Notes under the pieces: model-generated
What the model saw: only the letters and a program-made list of their open reading frames with translations
Databases searched by the model: none
What the model was told of the DNA's origin: nothing
Origin: Amycolatopsis echigonensis
GTDB taxonomy: Bacteria > Actinomycetota > Actinomycetes > Mycobacteriales > Pseudonocardiaceae
Direction of reading: 5' to 3'
Assembly (NCBI RefSeq): GCF_014174495.1
Contig: NZ_JACJHR010000059.1
Coordinates: 1 to 56,683 of the forward strand
Length of the DNA stretch: 56,683 nt
Translations under genes and position numbers: made by a program
Shown here: piece by piece, positions 16,991 to 25,480 of the stretch
How positions within the stretch are numbered: the stretch's first letter is position 1
How the letters are laid out: the number at the start of each line of letters is the position of its first letter

Positions 16991-17036
16991 CGCCGGGCAG
17001 CCGGAGCGGACATTCCGCCTGGCTGCCCGGCGTTTT
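16991..17036. terminator. Bidirectional terminator before LPMO gene
   Basis: CGCCGGGCAGCC (16991-17002) pairs with GGCTGCCCGGCG (17021-17032), with inner pairing GCGGA/TCCGC and a CAT loop, followed by TTTT on the plus strand. It lies 8 bases from the end of the convergent LPMO gene. Confidence 0.8.
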
Positions 17037-17043
17037 CGCGCGG

Positions 17044-17559
17044 TCAGGAGACGTTCAGGTCGATGCAGGCGTAGAAGGCGTTGCCGGTGTCCGCGATATT
17101 CCACACCGCGAGCACCTTCTGCTGTCCGGTGTAGCCGCTCAGGTCGACCTGGTGCGACAGGGTTTCCGGCGGGGCCGAGTCGTTGCCGCTGAAGCTCGCG
17201 ACCTCGGTGTCGCCGATGAAGTACTCGAAGTCGGTAGTGCGGTGGCGCGCGGTGAACACCCAGTTGAAGGTGACCTGGGTGCCGACCGGGGTGACCGTCC
17301 AGCCCTTGCTGTCGTCGTCGAGGTCGGCGAAGCGGTCGTTGCCGCCGCTGCAGCTGTGCAGCCCCTTCGGGCCCTCGACGCTCTGCGGTTCCCATTTGAT
17401 GTCACCGCAGGACACCGTTCCGTCCGCGCATTGGGCCTGTCTGCTCGGCGGAGAGTTGACGTAGCCGTGCGCGCTGGCGATGCCGGGTCCGATCAGCATC
17501 AGCACCGGGGCGAGGATCGCGCCGCCGAGTGCGGTGAGCATCGTGCGTTTGCGGGGCAT
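17044..17559 (-). CDS. Lytic polysaccharide monooxygenase, AA10 (chitin-binding protein family)
   Basis: 171 aa from ATG 17559 (AAGGAG 6 bases upstream). A signal peptide with basic start MPRKRT and cleavage IASA/HGYV leaves His31 as the mature N-terminus; His106 (TARHRTTDF) completes the copper histidine brace. Cys pairs (SCGD, HSCSGG, FYACID) and the C-terminal NAFYACIDLNVS are AA10 hallmarks. The secreted enzyme oxidatively cleaves chitin or cellulose. It is a single catalytic domain without an added binding module. The dre site at 17673-17688 suggests induction by chitin-derived GlcN-6-P through DasR. Confidence 0.94.
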   Translation of the reverse strand: MPRKRTMLTALGGAILAPVLMLIGPGIASAHGYVNSPPSRQAQCADGTVSCGDIKWEPQSVEGPKGLHSCSGGNDRFADLDDDSKGWTVTPVGTQVTFNWVFTARHRTTDFEYFIGDTEVASFSGNDSAPPETLSHQVDLSGYTGQQKVLAVWNIADTGNAFYACIDLNVS

Positions 17560-17672
17560 GGTGGCTCCTTCGAAGCCGGGCCCGCTCCCGCGCCGGAGGG
17601 CGGCCGGCCGAGCCACGGCACGACCGACGAGCCCGCGGTGGGGTGGTGCGCGGGCGGAGGGGTGGGGAGAAT

Positions 17673-17688
17673 TGTGGTCTAGACCATA
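17673..17688. promoter_or_regulatory. DasR responsive element (dre) upstream of LPMO
   Basis: TGTGGTCTAGACCATA contains the perfect 12-bp palindrome TGGTCTAGACCA (17675-17686), the core of the actinobacterial dre consensus ACTGGTCTAGACCACT. It lies 114-129 bases upstream of the LPMO start. DasR (GntR family) represses chitin-utilisation genes until glucosamine-6-phosphate binds. Confidence 0.85.
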
Positions 17689-17743
17689 CTCGGCTGCCCG
17701 CACTGAGTCAAGGATCAGCTACTCTGCGTCATCTATACACGGG

Positions 17744-17752
17744 ATACTGTAT
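17744..17752. promoter_or_regulatory. GntR-like palindrome upstream of aldehyde dehydrogenase
   Basis: ATACTGTAT is a 9-bp palindrome of the ATAC-N-GTAT type. It also forms part of a wider repeat, ATACA (17735-17739) with TGTAT (17748-17752). It lies 44 bases before the ATG at 17796. Operator function is inferred from shape alone. Confidence 0.35.
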
Positions 17753-17795
17753 GCAATAGGATGCGGGCGAGAACGCCGACCGCAGGGAGACCGCG

Positions 17796-19151
17796 ATGTA
17801 CACGGTGACCGACCCGGCCACGGGTCAGCTGATCGAGGAGATCGAGAACGCGACCGACGCCGAGGTTCGCGAGGCGATCGAGCGCGTGGGCAACGGATAT
17901 CGCCGCTGGCGGGACCGTCCGGTAGCGGAACGAGCAGCGATCGTCGCGCGAGCCGCGGACCTGTTCGAGGAGCGCGCCGACGAACTGGCCGCCGTCATGA
18001 CCCTGGAGATGGGCAAGCGGATCAACGAGGGCCGCGGCGAGGTCGGGATCGTCGTGGACATCTTCCGCTACTACGCGGAGCGCGGCCCGGACCTGATCGC
18101 CGACCAGCCGCTCGCGATCCGCGGCGGGTCCGCGGTGATCCGCAAGGAACCGATCGGTGCGCTGCTCGGGGTGATGCCGTGGAATTTCCCGTGTTACCAG
18201 GTGGCCCGGTTCGTCGCGCCGAATCTGGTGCTGGGCAACACGATCCTGCTCAAACACGCGTCGATCTGCCCGCGCTCGGCGCTGGCGATCGAGAAGATTC
18301 TGCACGAAGCGGGCGTACCGGACGACGCTTATGCGAATGTCTTCGCGTCCAGTCGTCAGGTGCCGATGATTCTCGCTGATCCGCGCATTCAAGGCGTGTC
18401 CCTGACCGGCAGCGAAAAGGCGGGCATCTCGGTGGCGGCCGAGGCGGGCCGCAACCTGAAACGCTGCGTGCTGGAGCTAGGCGGCTCGGACCCGTTACTG
18501 GTGCTCGACACCGCGGATCTGGACGAAACGGTGCGTACTGTTGCGACCGCCCGGATGCGTAACTGTGGGCAGTCCTGTAACGCACCTAAGCGGATTATCG
18601 TCCAGTCTGACCTTTATGAGGAATTCGTGGACCGCTTCACCAAGCGGGTCGCGGACTATTACGTCCCGGGTGACCCGTCGGACCCGTCGGTGAAGCTTCC
18701 TCCGCTGGCTTCCGTCGCCGCTGCGGACGAAGTTGCCGGTCAGGTAGCGCGCGCAGTGGAACAGGGCGCGACCTTGCGGACCGGTGGCCGTCGCGGTGAG
18801 GCTGCTTATCTGGAAGCGACTGTCCTGACGGATGTCACGCCGGAGATGGACGCTTACCGCGAGGAAATCTTCGGGCCGGTGGCGATCTTGTTCCGGGCGG
18901 AATCGGATGATCACGCGATTGAGATCGCCAACGACTCGCCGTTCGGTTTGGGCGCGGCAGTGTTCGGCACCGATCCGGCCCGGTTGCGCCGTGCCGCGGA
19001 CCGGCTGGAGGCGGGAATGGTGTATTTCAACAAATCCGGCGGGTCGCAGGCGGACTTGCCGTTTGGCGGGATCAAACGCTCGGGAATGGGGCGGGAGCTG
19101 GGACCGTCGGGGATTGAGGAGTTCATGAACCAGAAGTCGATCCGGCTGTGA
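17796..19151 (+). CDS. NAD(P)-dependent aldehyde dehydrogenase, succinate-semialdehyde dehydrogenase type
   Basis: 451 aa. The catalytic loop NCGQSC (residues 256-261, Cys261 probable nucleophile), the general base in CVLELGGSDPLLV, the GVMPWNFPCYQV motif and the late EEIFGPVAILF are complete. Length (~450) and LEMGKRINEGRGEV match the short GabD1-like SSADH group, which oxidises succinic semialdehyde from GABA catabolism to succinate. It is monocistronic, with a GntR-like palindrome in the promoter region, consistent with substrate-controlled expression. The exact aldehyde is inferred from the subgroup. Confidence 0.88.
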   Translation: MYTVTDPATGQLIEEIENATDAEVREAIERVGNGYRRWRDRPVAERAAIVARAADLFEERADELAAVMTLEMGKRINEGRGEVGIVVDIFRYYAERGPDLIADQPLAIRGGSAVIRKEPIGALLGVMPWNFPCYQVARFVAPNLVLGNTILLKHASICPRSALAIEKILHEAGVPDDAYANVFASSRQVPMILADPRIQGVSLTGSEKAGISVAAEAGRNLKRCVLELGGSDPLLVLDTADLDETVRTVATARMRNCGQSCNAPKRIIVQSDLYEEFVDRFTKRVADYYVPGDPSDPSVKLPPLASVAAADEVAGQVARAVEQGATLRTGGRRGEAAYLEATVLTDVTPEMDAYREEIFGPVAILFRAESDDHAIEIANDSPFGLGAAVFGTDPARLRRAADRLEAGMVYFNKSGGSQADLPFGGIKRSGMGRELGPSGIEEFMNQKSIRL

Positions 19152-19224
19152 AGCGCGCTGTGCCAGACCGCCTCGCGCCGACGTCAAACGCTGGTCCACG
19201 TCGCTGCAGGGCGAGGTTTCTGAC

Positions 19225-19818
19225 CTAAGAAGTTCGCAACAATCCACCCAGCCACCCCAAAAACACCTGCTGCACATCCGCCCGCACCCGGTCCGGGTCG
19301 TCCGCATTGGCGATCATCCGAGCCGCCTCCATCACCGCGGCCAGCACCAGCTGCGCCAGAGCATCCACCGGCGTATCGACGATCAACCCAGCCTCCCGAG
19401 CGGCCGCCAGGTGTTCCGCGACCAGCCCCAAGCCGTACTCGGCCTCTAGGTCCCGCCAGGCGTCCCAGCCCAGCACGGCGGGGGCGTCGGTCAGCGAGAT
19501 CCGCCGGACGTCCGGTCGCAGGCAGGCGTCCAGGAAAACGCCCAGCGCGGAGGAAAGCCCGGAAAGCGGGTCCGGTGCGCCGTCGAGGACTTCCGAGACC
19601 TCGGCGGTCAGCTCCCGTTCCAGCACTTCGACGACGGCTTGGAAAAGCCCCTGTTTGTCGCCGAAGTGGTGGTACAGCGCGCCCCGCGTGACGCCTGCCG
19701 TGCGAGTGATTTCTTCGGCGGGCACGTCGTGGTAGCCGCGTGCGCCGAAGAGGTCTCGGGCGGCCTTGATCAGTGCGGCTCGCGTTGCGTCGGAGCGTTC
19801 TTGCTGGGTACGTCGCAC
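19225..19818 (-). CDS. TetR-family regulator
   Basis: 197 aa. HTH ITRTAGVTRGALYHHFGDKQ (residues ~38-57) with GLFQAVVEVLE; the C-terminal domain (WDAWRDLEAEYGLGLVAEHL) is that of many actinobacterial TetR regulators. It starts 4 bases after the stop of the alpha/beta hydrolase gene, so the two form one operon. The probable operator is the palindrome at 20702-20722 in the operon promoter, giving autoregulation and ligand-induced hydrolase synthesis. Confidence 0.88.
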   Translation of the reverse strand: MRRTQQERSDATRAALIKAARDLFGARGYHDVPAEEITRTAGVTRGALYHHFGDKQGLFQAVVEVLERELTAEVSEVLDGAPDPLSGLSSALGVFLDACLRPDVRRISLTDAPAVLGWDAWRDLEAEYGLGLVAEHLAAAREAGLIVDTPVDALAQLVLAAVMEAARMIANADDPDRVRADVQQVFLGWLGGLLRTS

Positions 19819-19822
19819 GCAC

Positions 19823-20689
19823 CTAATCTGCCATGGCGGCGGCGAAGCGCGTGATGTGCCCGGCCAGTGCGTCCGGTTGATCCTCCGAGACGAAGGTGTA
19901 CGAGTCCGCGACCTCGACGAGTTCCGCGTCCGGCAATATCTCCGCCAGGCGGTGCGCGAGGCTGATCGGGAACAGCTTCTCTTCGGGCGGCCATACCAGC
20001 AGTACCGGACGCTTGAACTGGCGCAGTTTCTCCGCCGCGGCGAGGGTGTGGCTCGAGTCGACGGTGCGCAGGAACTTGCGCAAATCTCGTTGCACCCCAG
20101 GGGATTTCCGCAGTTTGCCCAGGTACTCCTCGGCGATGTCCGGCGGCAGCGGGCGTTTCGTGACCCAGCCGAACAGCAGCGGCAGCCGGTACAGCGCCTT
20201 GATCCGCAGCAGCTGGCCGAGCACTGCCATCGAACCCGGGACGCGGGCGATCGGCGGCAGCGGCTTGAAGATCGGCGGGAAGAAGTACTCGAAGCTGTCC
20301 GACGGCGTCAGCACTACCCGTCCGACCCGCTCTGGATACCGCGCGAGCAGCAGTTGCGTGATGGCGCCGCCGGTGTCGTTGGCGACCAGGATGACGTCTT
20401 CGAGGTCGAGTGCGGTGAGGAAGTCGCCGAGGAGGGTGGCGAGGCCGGCGGCACTGAGGTCGGCGTCCGAGCGCATCGGGACCGGGTGCGCGCCCAGCGG
20501 AAGATCCGGGGCCAGGCAACGGAACCCGGCGTCCGCGACGGTCGGGACGACGTTGCGCCAGAGCAGGGCGTTGGTGAGGACGCCGTGGACGAACACGACC
20601 GGGCGGCCGCGTCCGCGTTCGAAGTACCGGAGCTCGCCTTGCGGGAGGTTGACGTGCCGGGCAGTGCCGAGTTTCTCGTGTGCGTTCAT
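19823..20689 (-). CDS. Alpha/beta hydrolase with Asp nucleophile
   Basis: 288 aa. Oxyanion region FVHGVLTNALLWRNVVP (~33-49) and the elbow LVANDTGGAITQLL, with Asp in the nucleophile position (N-D-T-G-G). This resembles haloalkane dehalogenases and epoxide hydrolases rather than serine esterases. FPPIFKPLPPIAR begins the lid. The start is ATG 20689. First gene of the operon with the TetR regulator. The substrate is unknown; the Asp points to an alkyl-enzyme ester mechanism. Confidence 0.82.
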   Translation of the reverse strand: MNAHEKLGTARHVNLPQGELRYFERGRGRPVVFVHGVLTNALLWRNVVPTVADAGFRCLAPDLPLGAHPVPMRSDADLSAAGLATLLGDFLTALDLEDVILVANDTGGAITQLLLARYPERVGRVVLTPSDSFEYFFPPIFKPLPPIARVPGSMAVLGQLLRIKALYRLPLLFGWVTKRPLPPDIAEEYLGKLRKSPGVQRDLRKFLRTVDSSHTLAAAEKLRQFKRPVLLVWPPEEKLFPISLAHRLAEILPDAELVEVADSYTFVSEDQPDALAGHITRFAAAMAD

Positions 20690-20701
20690 GCTGGCGAAGA
20701 T

Positions 20702-20722
20702 ACATACATGCAGTCTGTATGT
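20702..20722. promoter_or_regulatory. TetR-type operator of hydrolase/regulator operon
   Basis: ACATACA (20702-20708) and TGTATGT (20716-20722) form a perfect 7-bp inverted repeat with a 7-base spacer, centred 23 bases before the hydrolase start. Position and symmetry fit the co-transcribed TetR protein as the binder. Confidence 0.7.
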
Positions 20723-20859
20723 AAATTACCTCGCAGGTAATGCCCGGCCTGACCGGGGAGGATGGTTACCGCGGCGCTAGCCGACGGGTGATCCTGTCGA
20801 ACAGCTTGCGACTGGGTCCTTCGCCGACTGGGCGGCCCGCAATATCGCCGCGCTGAGGC

Positions 20860-21258
20860 TTACTCAGCCGAATGGCAGCGCGAGCACAGTCCGGACACCG
20901 TTTCGTCGGCCGATTCCGTTGGCGTGCCGGGGATTGCCTCCAGCCGGCCGCACTGGCGGCACAGCAGGTGCCGGTGGTCGAAGCCGGAAAGCTCGTAGCG
21001 CTGCGCGACGCCGACGTGGTCGAAGCGGTGAATGAGGCCGGCGGTGACGCCGGTGGTCAGCACGTCGTGGACGCCCCTCGTGGACGCCATCGACAGCCGT
21101 TCGCGGACCAGCGGCAGCAGTTCCGCGACGGTCACGTGCGGATGTTCGGCCAGCACTTCCAGCACGACCTGCCGGGCGGTCGTCACGCGCAGGCCGGCGC
21201 GCCGGAGCCGGGTCCCGGCGTCGGCGCTGGACGGGAGGGGTGCGGAGGTCGTGAGCAC
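20860..21258 (-). CDS. Fur-family regulator (first of a divergent pair)
   Basis: 132 aa from GTG 21258. N-terminal winged helix (RRAGLRVTTARQVVLEVLAE, STRGVHDVLTTGVTAGLI) and a dimerisation domain with FDHRHLLCRQCG and a closing CSRC, giving two CxxC structural zinc motifs. The size fits Fur/PerR/FurA paralogues. A TTGATCCAGTCAA box lies 23 bases upstream and a near-identical box serves the divergent paralogue. The metal or peroxide specificity cannot be told; no katG, catalase or siderophore gene is adjacent. Confidence 0.88.
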   Translation of the reverse strand: MLTTSAPLPSSADAGTRLRRAGLRVTTARQVVLEVLAEHPHVTVAELLPLVRERLSMASTRGVHDVLTTGVTAGLIHRFDHVGVAQRYELSGFDHRHLLCRQCGRLEAIPGTPTESADETVSGLCSRCHSAE

Positions 21259-21280
21259 GCCTCATTTGTAGCCCCCAAAG

Positions 21281-21293
21281 TTGATCCAGTCAA
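21281..21293. promoter_or_regulatory. Fur-type box 1
   Basis: TTGATCCAGTCAA (TTGA-N5-TCAA) ends at the first Fur gene's promoter, 22 bases from its start at 21258. It shares 11 of 13 bases with box 2. Confidence 0.65.
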
Positions 21294-21341
21294 ATGTAAG
21301 AACGGGTCAACTCTGGCCGTGTGACCCACTGCACGCCAGAA

Positions 21342-21354
21342 TTGATTCGGTCAA
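21342..21354. promoter_or_regulatory. Fur-type box 2
   Basis: TTGATTCGGTCAA lies 22 bases before the second Fur gene's start at 21377. The two boxes are placed symmetrically in the 118-base divergent region, suggesting that both genes are autoregulated or cross-regulated by related proteins. Confidence 0.65.
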
Positions 21355-21376
21355 GTCTGCGGGTACGATCCGGGCC

Positions 21377-21799
21377 ATGGACGAGTTCGGGGCGCGCCTG
21401 CGCGACAAAGGCCTGCGCAACACGCCGCAGCGGCGTGCGGTGCTGGCCGCGGTCGCGCGGACCCCGCACGTCACGGCCGCGGAAATCGCGACGGTGCTCG
21501 ACGCCGACGGGGCGGTCGGCGCGTTGTCCCGGCAGGGCCTTTACAACGTGCTCGACGACCTCGTCGGCGCCCGCCTGCTGCGCCCGCTCGAACCGGCGGG
21601 GTCGCCCGCGCGGTTCGAACTCGAAACCCACGACAACCACCACCACCTGGTCTGCCGCGGCTGCGGCCGGATCCAGGACGTGCCGTGCGCGATCGGAGCC
21701 GCGCCGTGCCTCGAACCCGGTCCGGTGCCCGGTTTCCGGGTGGACCAGGCGGAGGTCACGTGGTGGGGCATGTGCGCGGAGTGCGAAGCCAAGGCTTAA
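21377..21799 (+). CDS. Fur-family regulator, FurA-like (second of a divergent pair)
   Basis: 140 aa from ATG 21377. Winged helix RDKGLRNTPQRRAVLAAVAR and LSRQGLYNVLDDLVGARLL; metal site THDNHHHLVCRGCGRIQDV, then MCAECEA. The HDNHHH/CxxC pattern matches mycobacterial FurA and streptomycete CatR/FurS, which sense peroxide or iron and usually sit beside katG or a catalase; neither is in this window. It overlaps the convergent DUF885 gene by four bases. Confidence 0.9.
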   Translation: MDEFGARLRDKGLRNTPQRRAVLAAVARTPHVTAAEIATVLDADGAVGALSRQGLYNVLDDLVGARLLRPLEPAGSPARFELETHDNHHHLVCRGCGRIQDVPCAIGAAPCLEPGPVPGFRVDQAEVTWWGMCAECEAKA

Positions 21800-23397
21800 C
21801 GCAGCGCGTCCTGCAGCGCCGCGAGTCCGACCGGGCCGACGGCCAGCGCGTCGTGATGCCACTGGCGCAACGTAAATCCTGGTTTTGCGGCGGCTTCGGC
21901 GCGCGCCCGCAGCCACGCGCGTTCGCCGATCTTGTACGAGATCGCCTGGCTGGGCCAGCCGAGGTACCGCACGATTTCGGCGTGCACCCGGTGTTCCGCG
22001 GCCAATCCCCGTTCGTGCAGGAATCGGCACGCGGTGTCGAAGTCCCAGCGGGAACCGTCCGGCAGCGGCAGATCGAGGTGCGAGCCGAGGTCGATCACGA
22101 CACGCGCGGCCCGCAGCGCGGACCCGGCCAGCATGCCGAGCCGGGTGCCGCGCTCGGAGAACCAGCCCAGTTCGTCGGCGAGACGTTCGGCGTACAGCGC
22201 CCAGCCTTCCGCGTGGCCGCTCACTGAATGGACGCGTGCGTAACGGCTGACCGAATCCCCGGCCAGGCCCGCGACGCCGATCTGCAGATGGTGTCCGGGA
22301 ACGCCTTCGTGGAACACCGTCGAAAGCTCGGACCAGGTCGCGAAGCGTTTCCGTCCGCCCAGCGGCCACCACGTGCGGCCGGGGCGGGAGCCGTCTTCGG
22401 CGGGACCGGTGTAGTACGGCGAACCCGACGCGGAGCCATACGCGAGTACGACATCCAAGGCGCGCAACGGTTCCGGGATGTCGAAGTGTTCGCTCGCCGC
22501 CTCCAGTGCGCGATCGTGCGCGGAACGCAGCCAGTCCAAATAGGACTCTTCGCCGGTTACCGAGCACTCTTTGTCCAGCAGCGCGAGGACTTCCGCCACG
22601 CTCGCGCCGGGCTGGATTTTCGCGACCTCAGCGGCGATTTCCGTTTCGATGCGCTGAAGTTCCGCCCAGCCCCATTCGTAAGCTTCGGCGAGATCGAGGT
22701 CCGCGCCAAGGGAAAGCCGGGCCGCGACGGCGTAGCGTTCCGCGCCGACACCGTCGGTTTCGGTGGCATGCGGGGCGTAATCCTCGCGCAAGAATCGGGC
22801 GAGCGCCGCGTAACCGCGGTGGGCCGCGTCGGCCCCGGCGCGCAGTTCATCGGTCTGCGGCCCATCGCCGTACTCCTCGACGAGGGCATTGTGGACGCCG
22901 ACGTACCGCTCGGCCTGGGCCGCCGTTTCCAGTGCCTGCCGACGGGCCGCGCGCAGACCGCGGTCGAGACCGGCTTGCAGCGTCTTCTGCCAGCCGGCGA
23001 GCATCGTTTCGACCCCGGCCATCCGGACCGCGAGGACGTGCCAGTCGTCCGCGTCGCGGCGCGGCAGCAACCGGACCGAATCGGCGATCGAACTCAGCGT
23101 GCCGAAATGCGCCTGTACCTGGCGAAACGGCTCGTCCAGCTCGTGCCAGGCCAGTTCGGCCTCGAGGCTGTTCCGCAGATGCGCCGCCGCGATCCGGTCC
23201 GCGCGGGACTCGGGGGTCAGCTTCGCGAGGGCGGCGAGCGTGCGCCGGGCCAGGTCGGCGCGGCCCGCGAAACCGTCCGGGGTGAGGTCGGTGAGCGCGG
23301 TCGCGTCGGTGGTCACGCCGTCGAGGGTCGCGGCGATCGGGTCGAGCGCCGCCTCGGCCGTGACGTGGTCGGCGGACAGCTGAAAAATCGGGGTCAC
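21796..23397 (-). CDS. DUF885-family protein, putative metallopeptidase
   Basis: 533 aa. The zinc-site candidate STVFHEGVPGHHLQIG (HExxxHH-like, near residues 355-368) and the downstream Glu in SGHAEGWALYAERLADELG match DUF885 proteins, thought to be dipeptidase-like. There is no signal peptide, so it is probably cytoplasmic. The start is ATG 23397. Its 3' end overlaps the convergent FurA-like gene by 4 bases. Peptidase activity is inferred from the motif. Confidence 0.83.
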   Translation of the reverse strand: MTPIFQLSADHVTAEAALDPIAATLDGVTTDATALTDLTPDGFAGRADLARRTLAALAKLTPESRADRIAAAHLRNSLEAELAWHELDEPFRQVQAHFGTLSSIADSVRLLPRRDADDWHVLAVRMAGVETMLAGWQKTLQAGLDRGLRAARRQALETAAQAERYVGVHNALVEEYGDGPQTDELRAGADAAHRGYAALARFLREDYAPHATETDGVGAERYAVAARLSLGADLDLAEAYEWGWAELQRIETEIAAEVAKIQPGASVAEVLALLDKECSVTGEESYLDWLRSAHDRALEAASEHFDIPEPLRALDVVLAYGSASGSPYYTGPAEDGSRPGRTWWPLGGRKRFATWSELSTVFHEGVPGHHLQIGVAGLAGDSVSRYARVHSVSGHAEGWALYAERLADELGWFSERGTRLGMLAGSALRAARVVIDLGSHLDLPLPDGSRWDFDTACRFLHERGLAAEHRVHAEIVRYLGWPSQAISYKIGERAWLRARAEAAAKPGFTLRQWHHDALAVGPVGLAALQDALR

Positions 23398-23470
23398 GCC
23401 GCCACGTTAACCGGGAACCGCCGCCGGAATATAGAGACGTTAGCGGGGTGCGGTCGCTGGTATAGAGGGA

Positions 23471-23500
23471 ATGCCCGCGCCGGTGGTCCGGCGCGGGCAT
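23471..23500 (-). terminator. Terminator hairpin downstream of argG
   Basis: ATGCCCGCGCCGG (23471-23483) pairs perfectly with CCGGCGCGGGCAT (23488-23500) around TGGT. It lies 17 bases after the argG stop in the minus direction and is followed there by TCCCTCTATACC. Confidence 0.7.
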
Positions 23501-23516
23501 CCGCGGGAGGAAAGCC

Positions 23517-24965
23517 TCAGTCCGTGCCGGATTCCATCGCGGCGCGGTCGAGCAGTTCGACGTCGTCGGCCCGGCCGCGGGACGCGATCGTCTCGGCCCC
23601 GCCCTCGGGCATCGCGCCGATCAGGCCGGTCGAGGCCGCCTGCGCGGCGCCGATCAGCTTCGGGTGCGAATTGCCGCCGACCATGCCGAGGCTCGCGTAC
23701 TGCTCCAGCTTGGCGCGCGAGTCGGCGATGTCGAGGTTCCGCATGGTCAGCTGGCCGATCCGGTCGACCGGGCCGAACGCGGAGTCCTCGGTGCGCTCCA
23801 TCGACAGCTTGTCCGGGTGGTAGCTGAACGCCGGTCCGGACGTGTCGAGGATCGAGTAGTCCTCGCCGCGCCGCAGCCGCAGCGTCACCTCGCCGGTGAT
23901 CGCGGTGCCGACCCAGCGCTGCAGGGATTCGCGCAGCATCATCGCCTGCGGGTCCAGCCAGCGGCCCTCGTACATCAGCCTGCCGAGACGGCGGCCTTCG
24001 TTGTGGTAGCTGGCGATGGTGTCCTCGTTGTGCACCGCGTTGACCAGCCGCTCGTACGCCGCGTGCAGCAGCGCCATGCCCGGGGCCTCGTAGATGCCGC
24101 GGCTCTTGGCCTCGATGATCCGGTTCTCGATCTGGTCGGACATGCCCAGCCCGTGCCGCCCGCCGATCGCGTTGGCCTCCAGCACCAGCTCGACCGCGGT
24201 GCCGAACTCCTTGCCGTTGATGGTCACCGGACGGCCCTGTTCGAAGCCGATCGTGACGTCCTCGGCCGCGATCTCGACTTCCGGGTCCCAGAACCGCACG
24301 CCCATGATCGGTTCGACGATTTCGATGCCGGTGTCCAGGTGCTCGAGCGATTTCGCCTCGTGCGTGGCGCCCCAGATGTTCGCGTCGGTGGAGTAGGCCT
24401 TCTCGGTGCTGTCGCGGTAGGGCAGGTCGTGCGCCTGCAGCCACTCGGACATCTCCTTGCGGCCGCCGAGCTCGCCGACGAACGCCGCGTCGAGCCACGG
24501 CTTGTAGATCCGCAGGCCCGGGTTGGCCAGCAGGCCGTAGCGGTAGAAGCGCTCGATGTCGTTGCCCTTGTAGGTGGACCCGTCGCCCCAGATCTGGACG
24601 TCGTCCTCCAGCATCGCGCGCACCAGCAGGGTGCCGGTGACCGCGCGGCCGAGCGGGGTGGTGTTGAAGTAGGCCCGGCCGCCGGTGCGGATGTGGAAGG
24701 CGCCGCAGGTCAGCGCGGCGAGCCCCTCCTCGACGAGGGCTTCCTTGCAGTCGACCAGCCGCGCGAGCTCCGCCCCGTAGGCGTGCGCACGGCCGGGGAC
24801 GGACGCGATGTCGGGTTCGTCGTACTGGCCGATGTCGGCGGTGTAGGTGCACGGAACCGCACCCTTGTCGCGCATCCACGCCACCGCCACGGACGTGTCG
24901 AGGCCGCCGGAGAACGCGATGCCGACCCGCTCGCCGACGGGAAGGGAAGTGAGCACCTTGGACAT
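23517..24965 (-). CDS. argG: Argininosuccinate synthase, long (E. coli-type) form
   Basis: 482 aa from ATG 24965 (MSKVLTSLPVGERV). The ATP pyrophosphatase P-loop SGGLDTS is at residues 19-25, followed by TADIGQYDEPD; GRAYFNTTPLGRAVTGTLL and NDIERFYRYGLLANPG match E. coli ArgG rather than the ~400-aa type. It catalyses ATP-dependent condensation of citrulline and aspartate in arginine synthesis. It stands alone, away from any arg cluster. An in-frame extension to 25001 overlaps the regulatory region and is unlikely. Confidence 0.95.
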   Translation of the reverse strand: MSKVLTSLPVGERVGIAFSGGLDTSVAVAWMRDKGAVPCTYTADIGQYDEPDIASVPGRAHAYGAELARLVDCKEALVEEGLAALTCGAFHIRTGGRAYFNTTPLGRAVTGTLLVRAMLEDDVQIWGDGSTYKGNDIERFYRYGLLANPGLRIYKPWLDAAFVGELGGRKEMSEWLQAHDLPYRDSTEKAYSTDANIWGATHEAKSLEHLDTGIEIVEPIMGVRFWDPEVEIAAEDVTIGFEQGRPVTINGKEFGTAVELVLEANAIGGRHGLGMSDQIENRIIEAKSRGIYEAPGMALLHAAYERLVNAVHNEDTIASYHNEGRRLGRLMYEGRWLDPQAMMLRESLQRWVGTAITGEVTLRLRRGEDYSILDTSGPAFSYHPDKLSMERTEDSAFGPVDRIGQLTMRNLDIADSRAKLEQYASLGMVGGNSHPKLIGAAQAASTGLIGAMPEGGAETIASRGRADDVELLDRAAMESGTD

Positions 24966-24969
24966 AGGA

Positions 24970-25001
24970 ATGATTATGCACGACGATGTATGAACGTGCA
25001 T
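24970..25001. promoter_or_regulatory. Possible ARG box pair upstream of argG
   Basis: The A/T-rich segment just before the argG start contains TGATTATGCAC and TGTATGAACGTGCAT, resembling half-sites of actinobacterial ArgR operators (TNNATNNNNNTNCAT-like). It contrasts with the surrounding ~70% GC. ArgR binding is a guess from composition and location. Confidence 0.35.
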
Positions 25002-25049
25002 CCCCGGGTGGTGTGAACTCGCTCTCGCGCGGTTCCGGGAGTCCGTCGT

Positions 25050-25400
25050 TCACCGCTCGTGCAGCCGCTGGCGCCACCACGCGGACGCGTGCCAGCGGCT
25101 GAGGGAACTCGCCGCCGGATCGGGCAGGGTTCTTCGCCTGAAGTCGTCGTCGAGGGGAGCGATGATCCGCCGCAGTTCCGCACGGGCGCGGCGAGGGAGG
25201 GCTCGCAGGGCGGCTTCCAGATCGTCGCGGGCTTCGACCGGATCGCTGCACGGGCAATCGGGCCACGGAAGATACAACCAGCGGCCAGGCTGGCGCAGGA
25301 AGCTCCGATATCGGTCGAGTGCTGGAGAGACGCATCCGGCCCGCAGATCACGGGCCTCGGGTCGGTCGGCGCGGACCGCGCCGGGCTTCCTACGAGGCAT
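25050..25400 (-). CDS. Conserved hypothetical protein
   Basis: 116 aa, not assigned to a known function. It is rich in Arg and Trp, with RYRSFLRQPGRWLYLPWPDC and a C-terminal RRTLPDP...WHASAWWRQRLHER. The middle is a predicted helical stretch (VEARDDLEAALRALPRRARA). There is no signal peptide or membrane segment. Codon use resembles neighbours. The start is ATG 25400, with AAGGGG very close upstream. Confidence 0.6.
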   Translation of the reverse strand: MPRRKPGAVRADRPEARDLRAGCVSPALDRYRSFLRQPGRWLYLPWPDCPCSDPVEARDDLEAALRALPRRARAELRRIIAPLDDDFRRRTLPDPAASSLSRWHASAWWRQRLHER

Positions 25401-25480
25401 TGCCCCTTCGGGTCGACATCATGTCGGGATGATGCCATATCCGTTGCTGCACGGCGTCATCCAATTCGGTCAGCAGGGCC

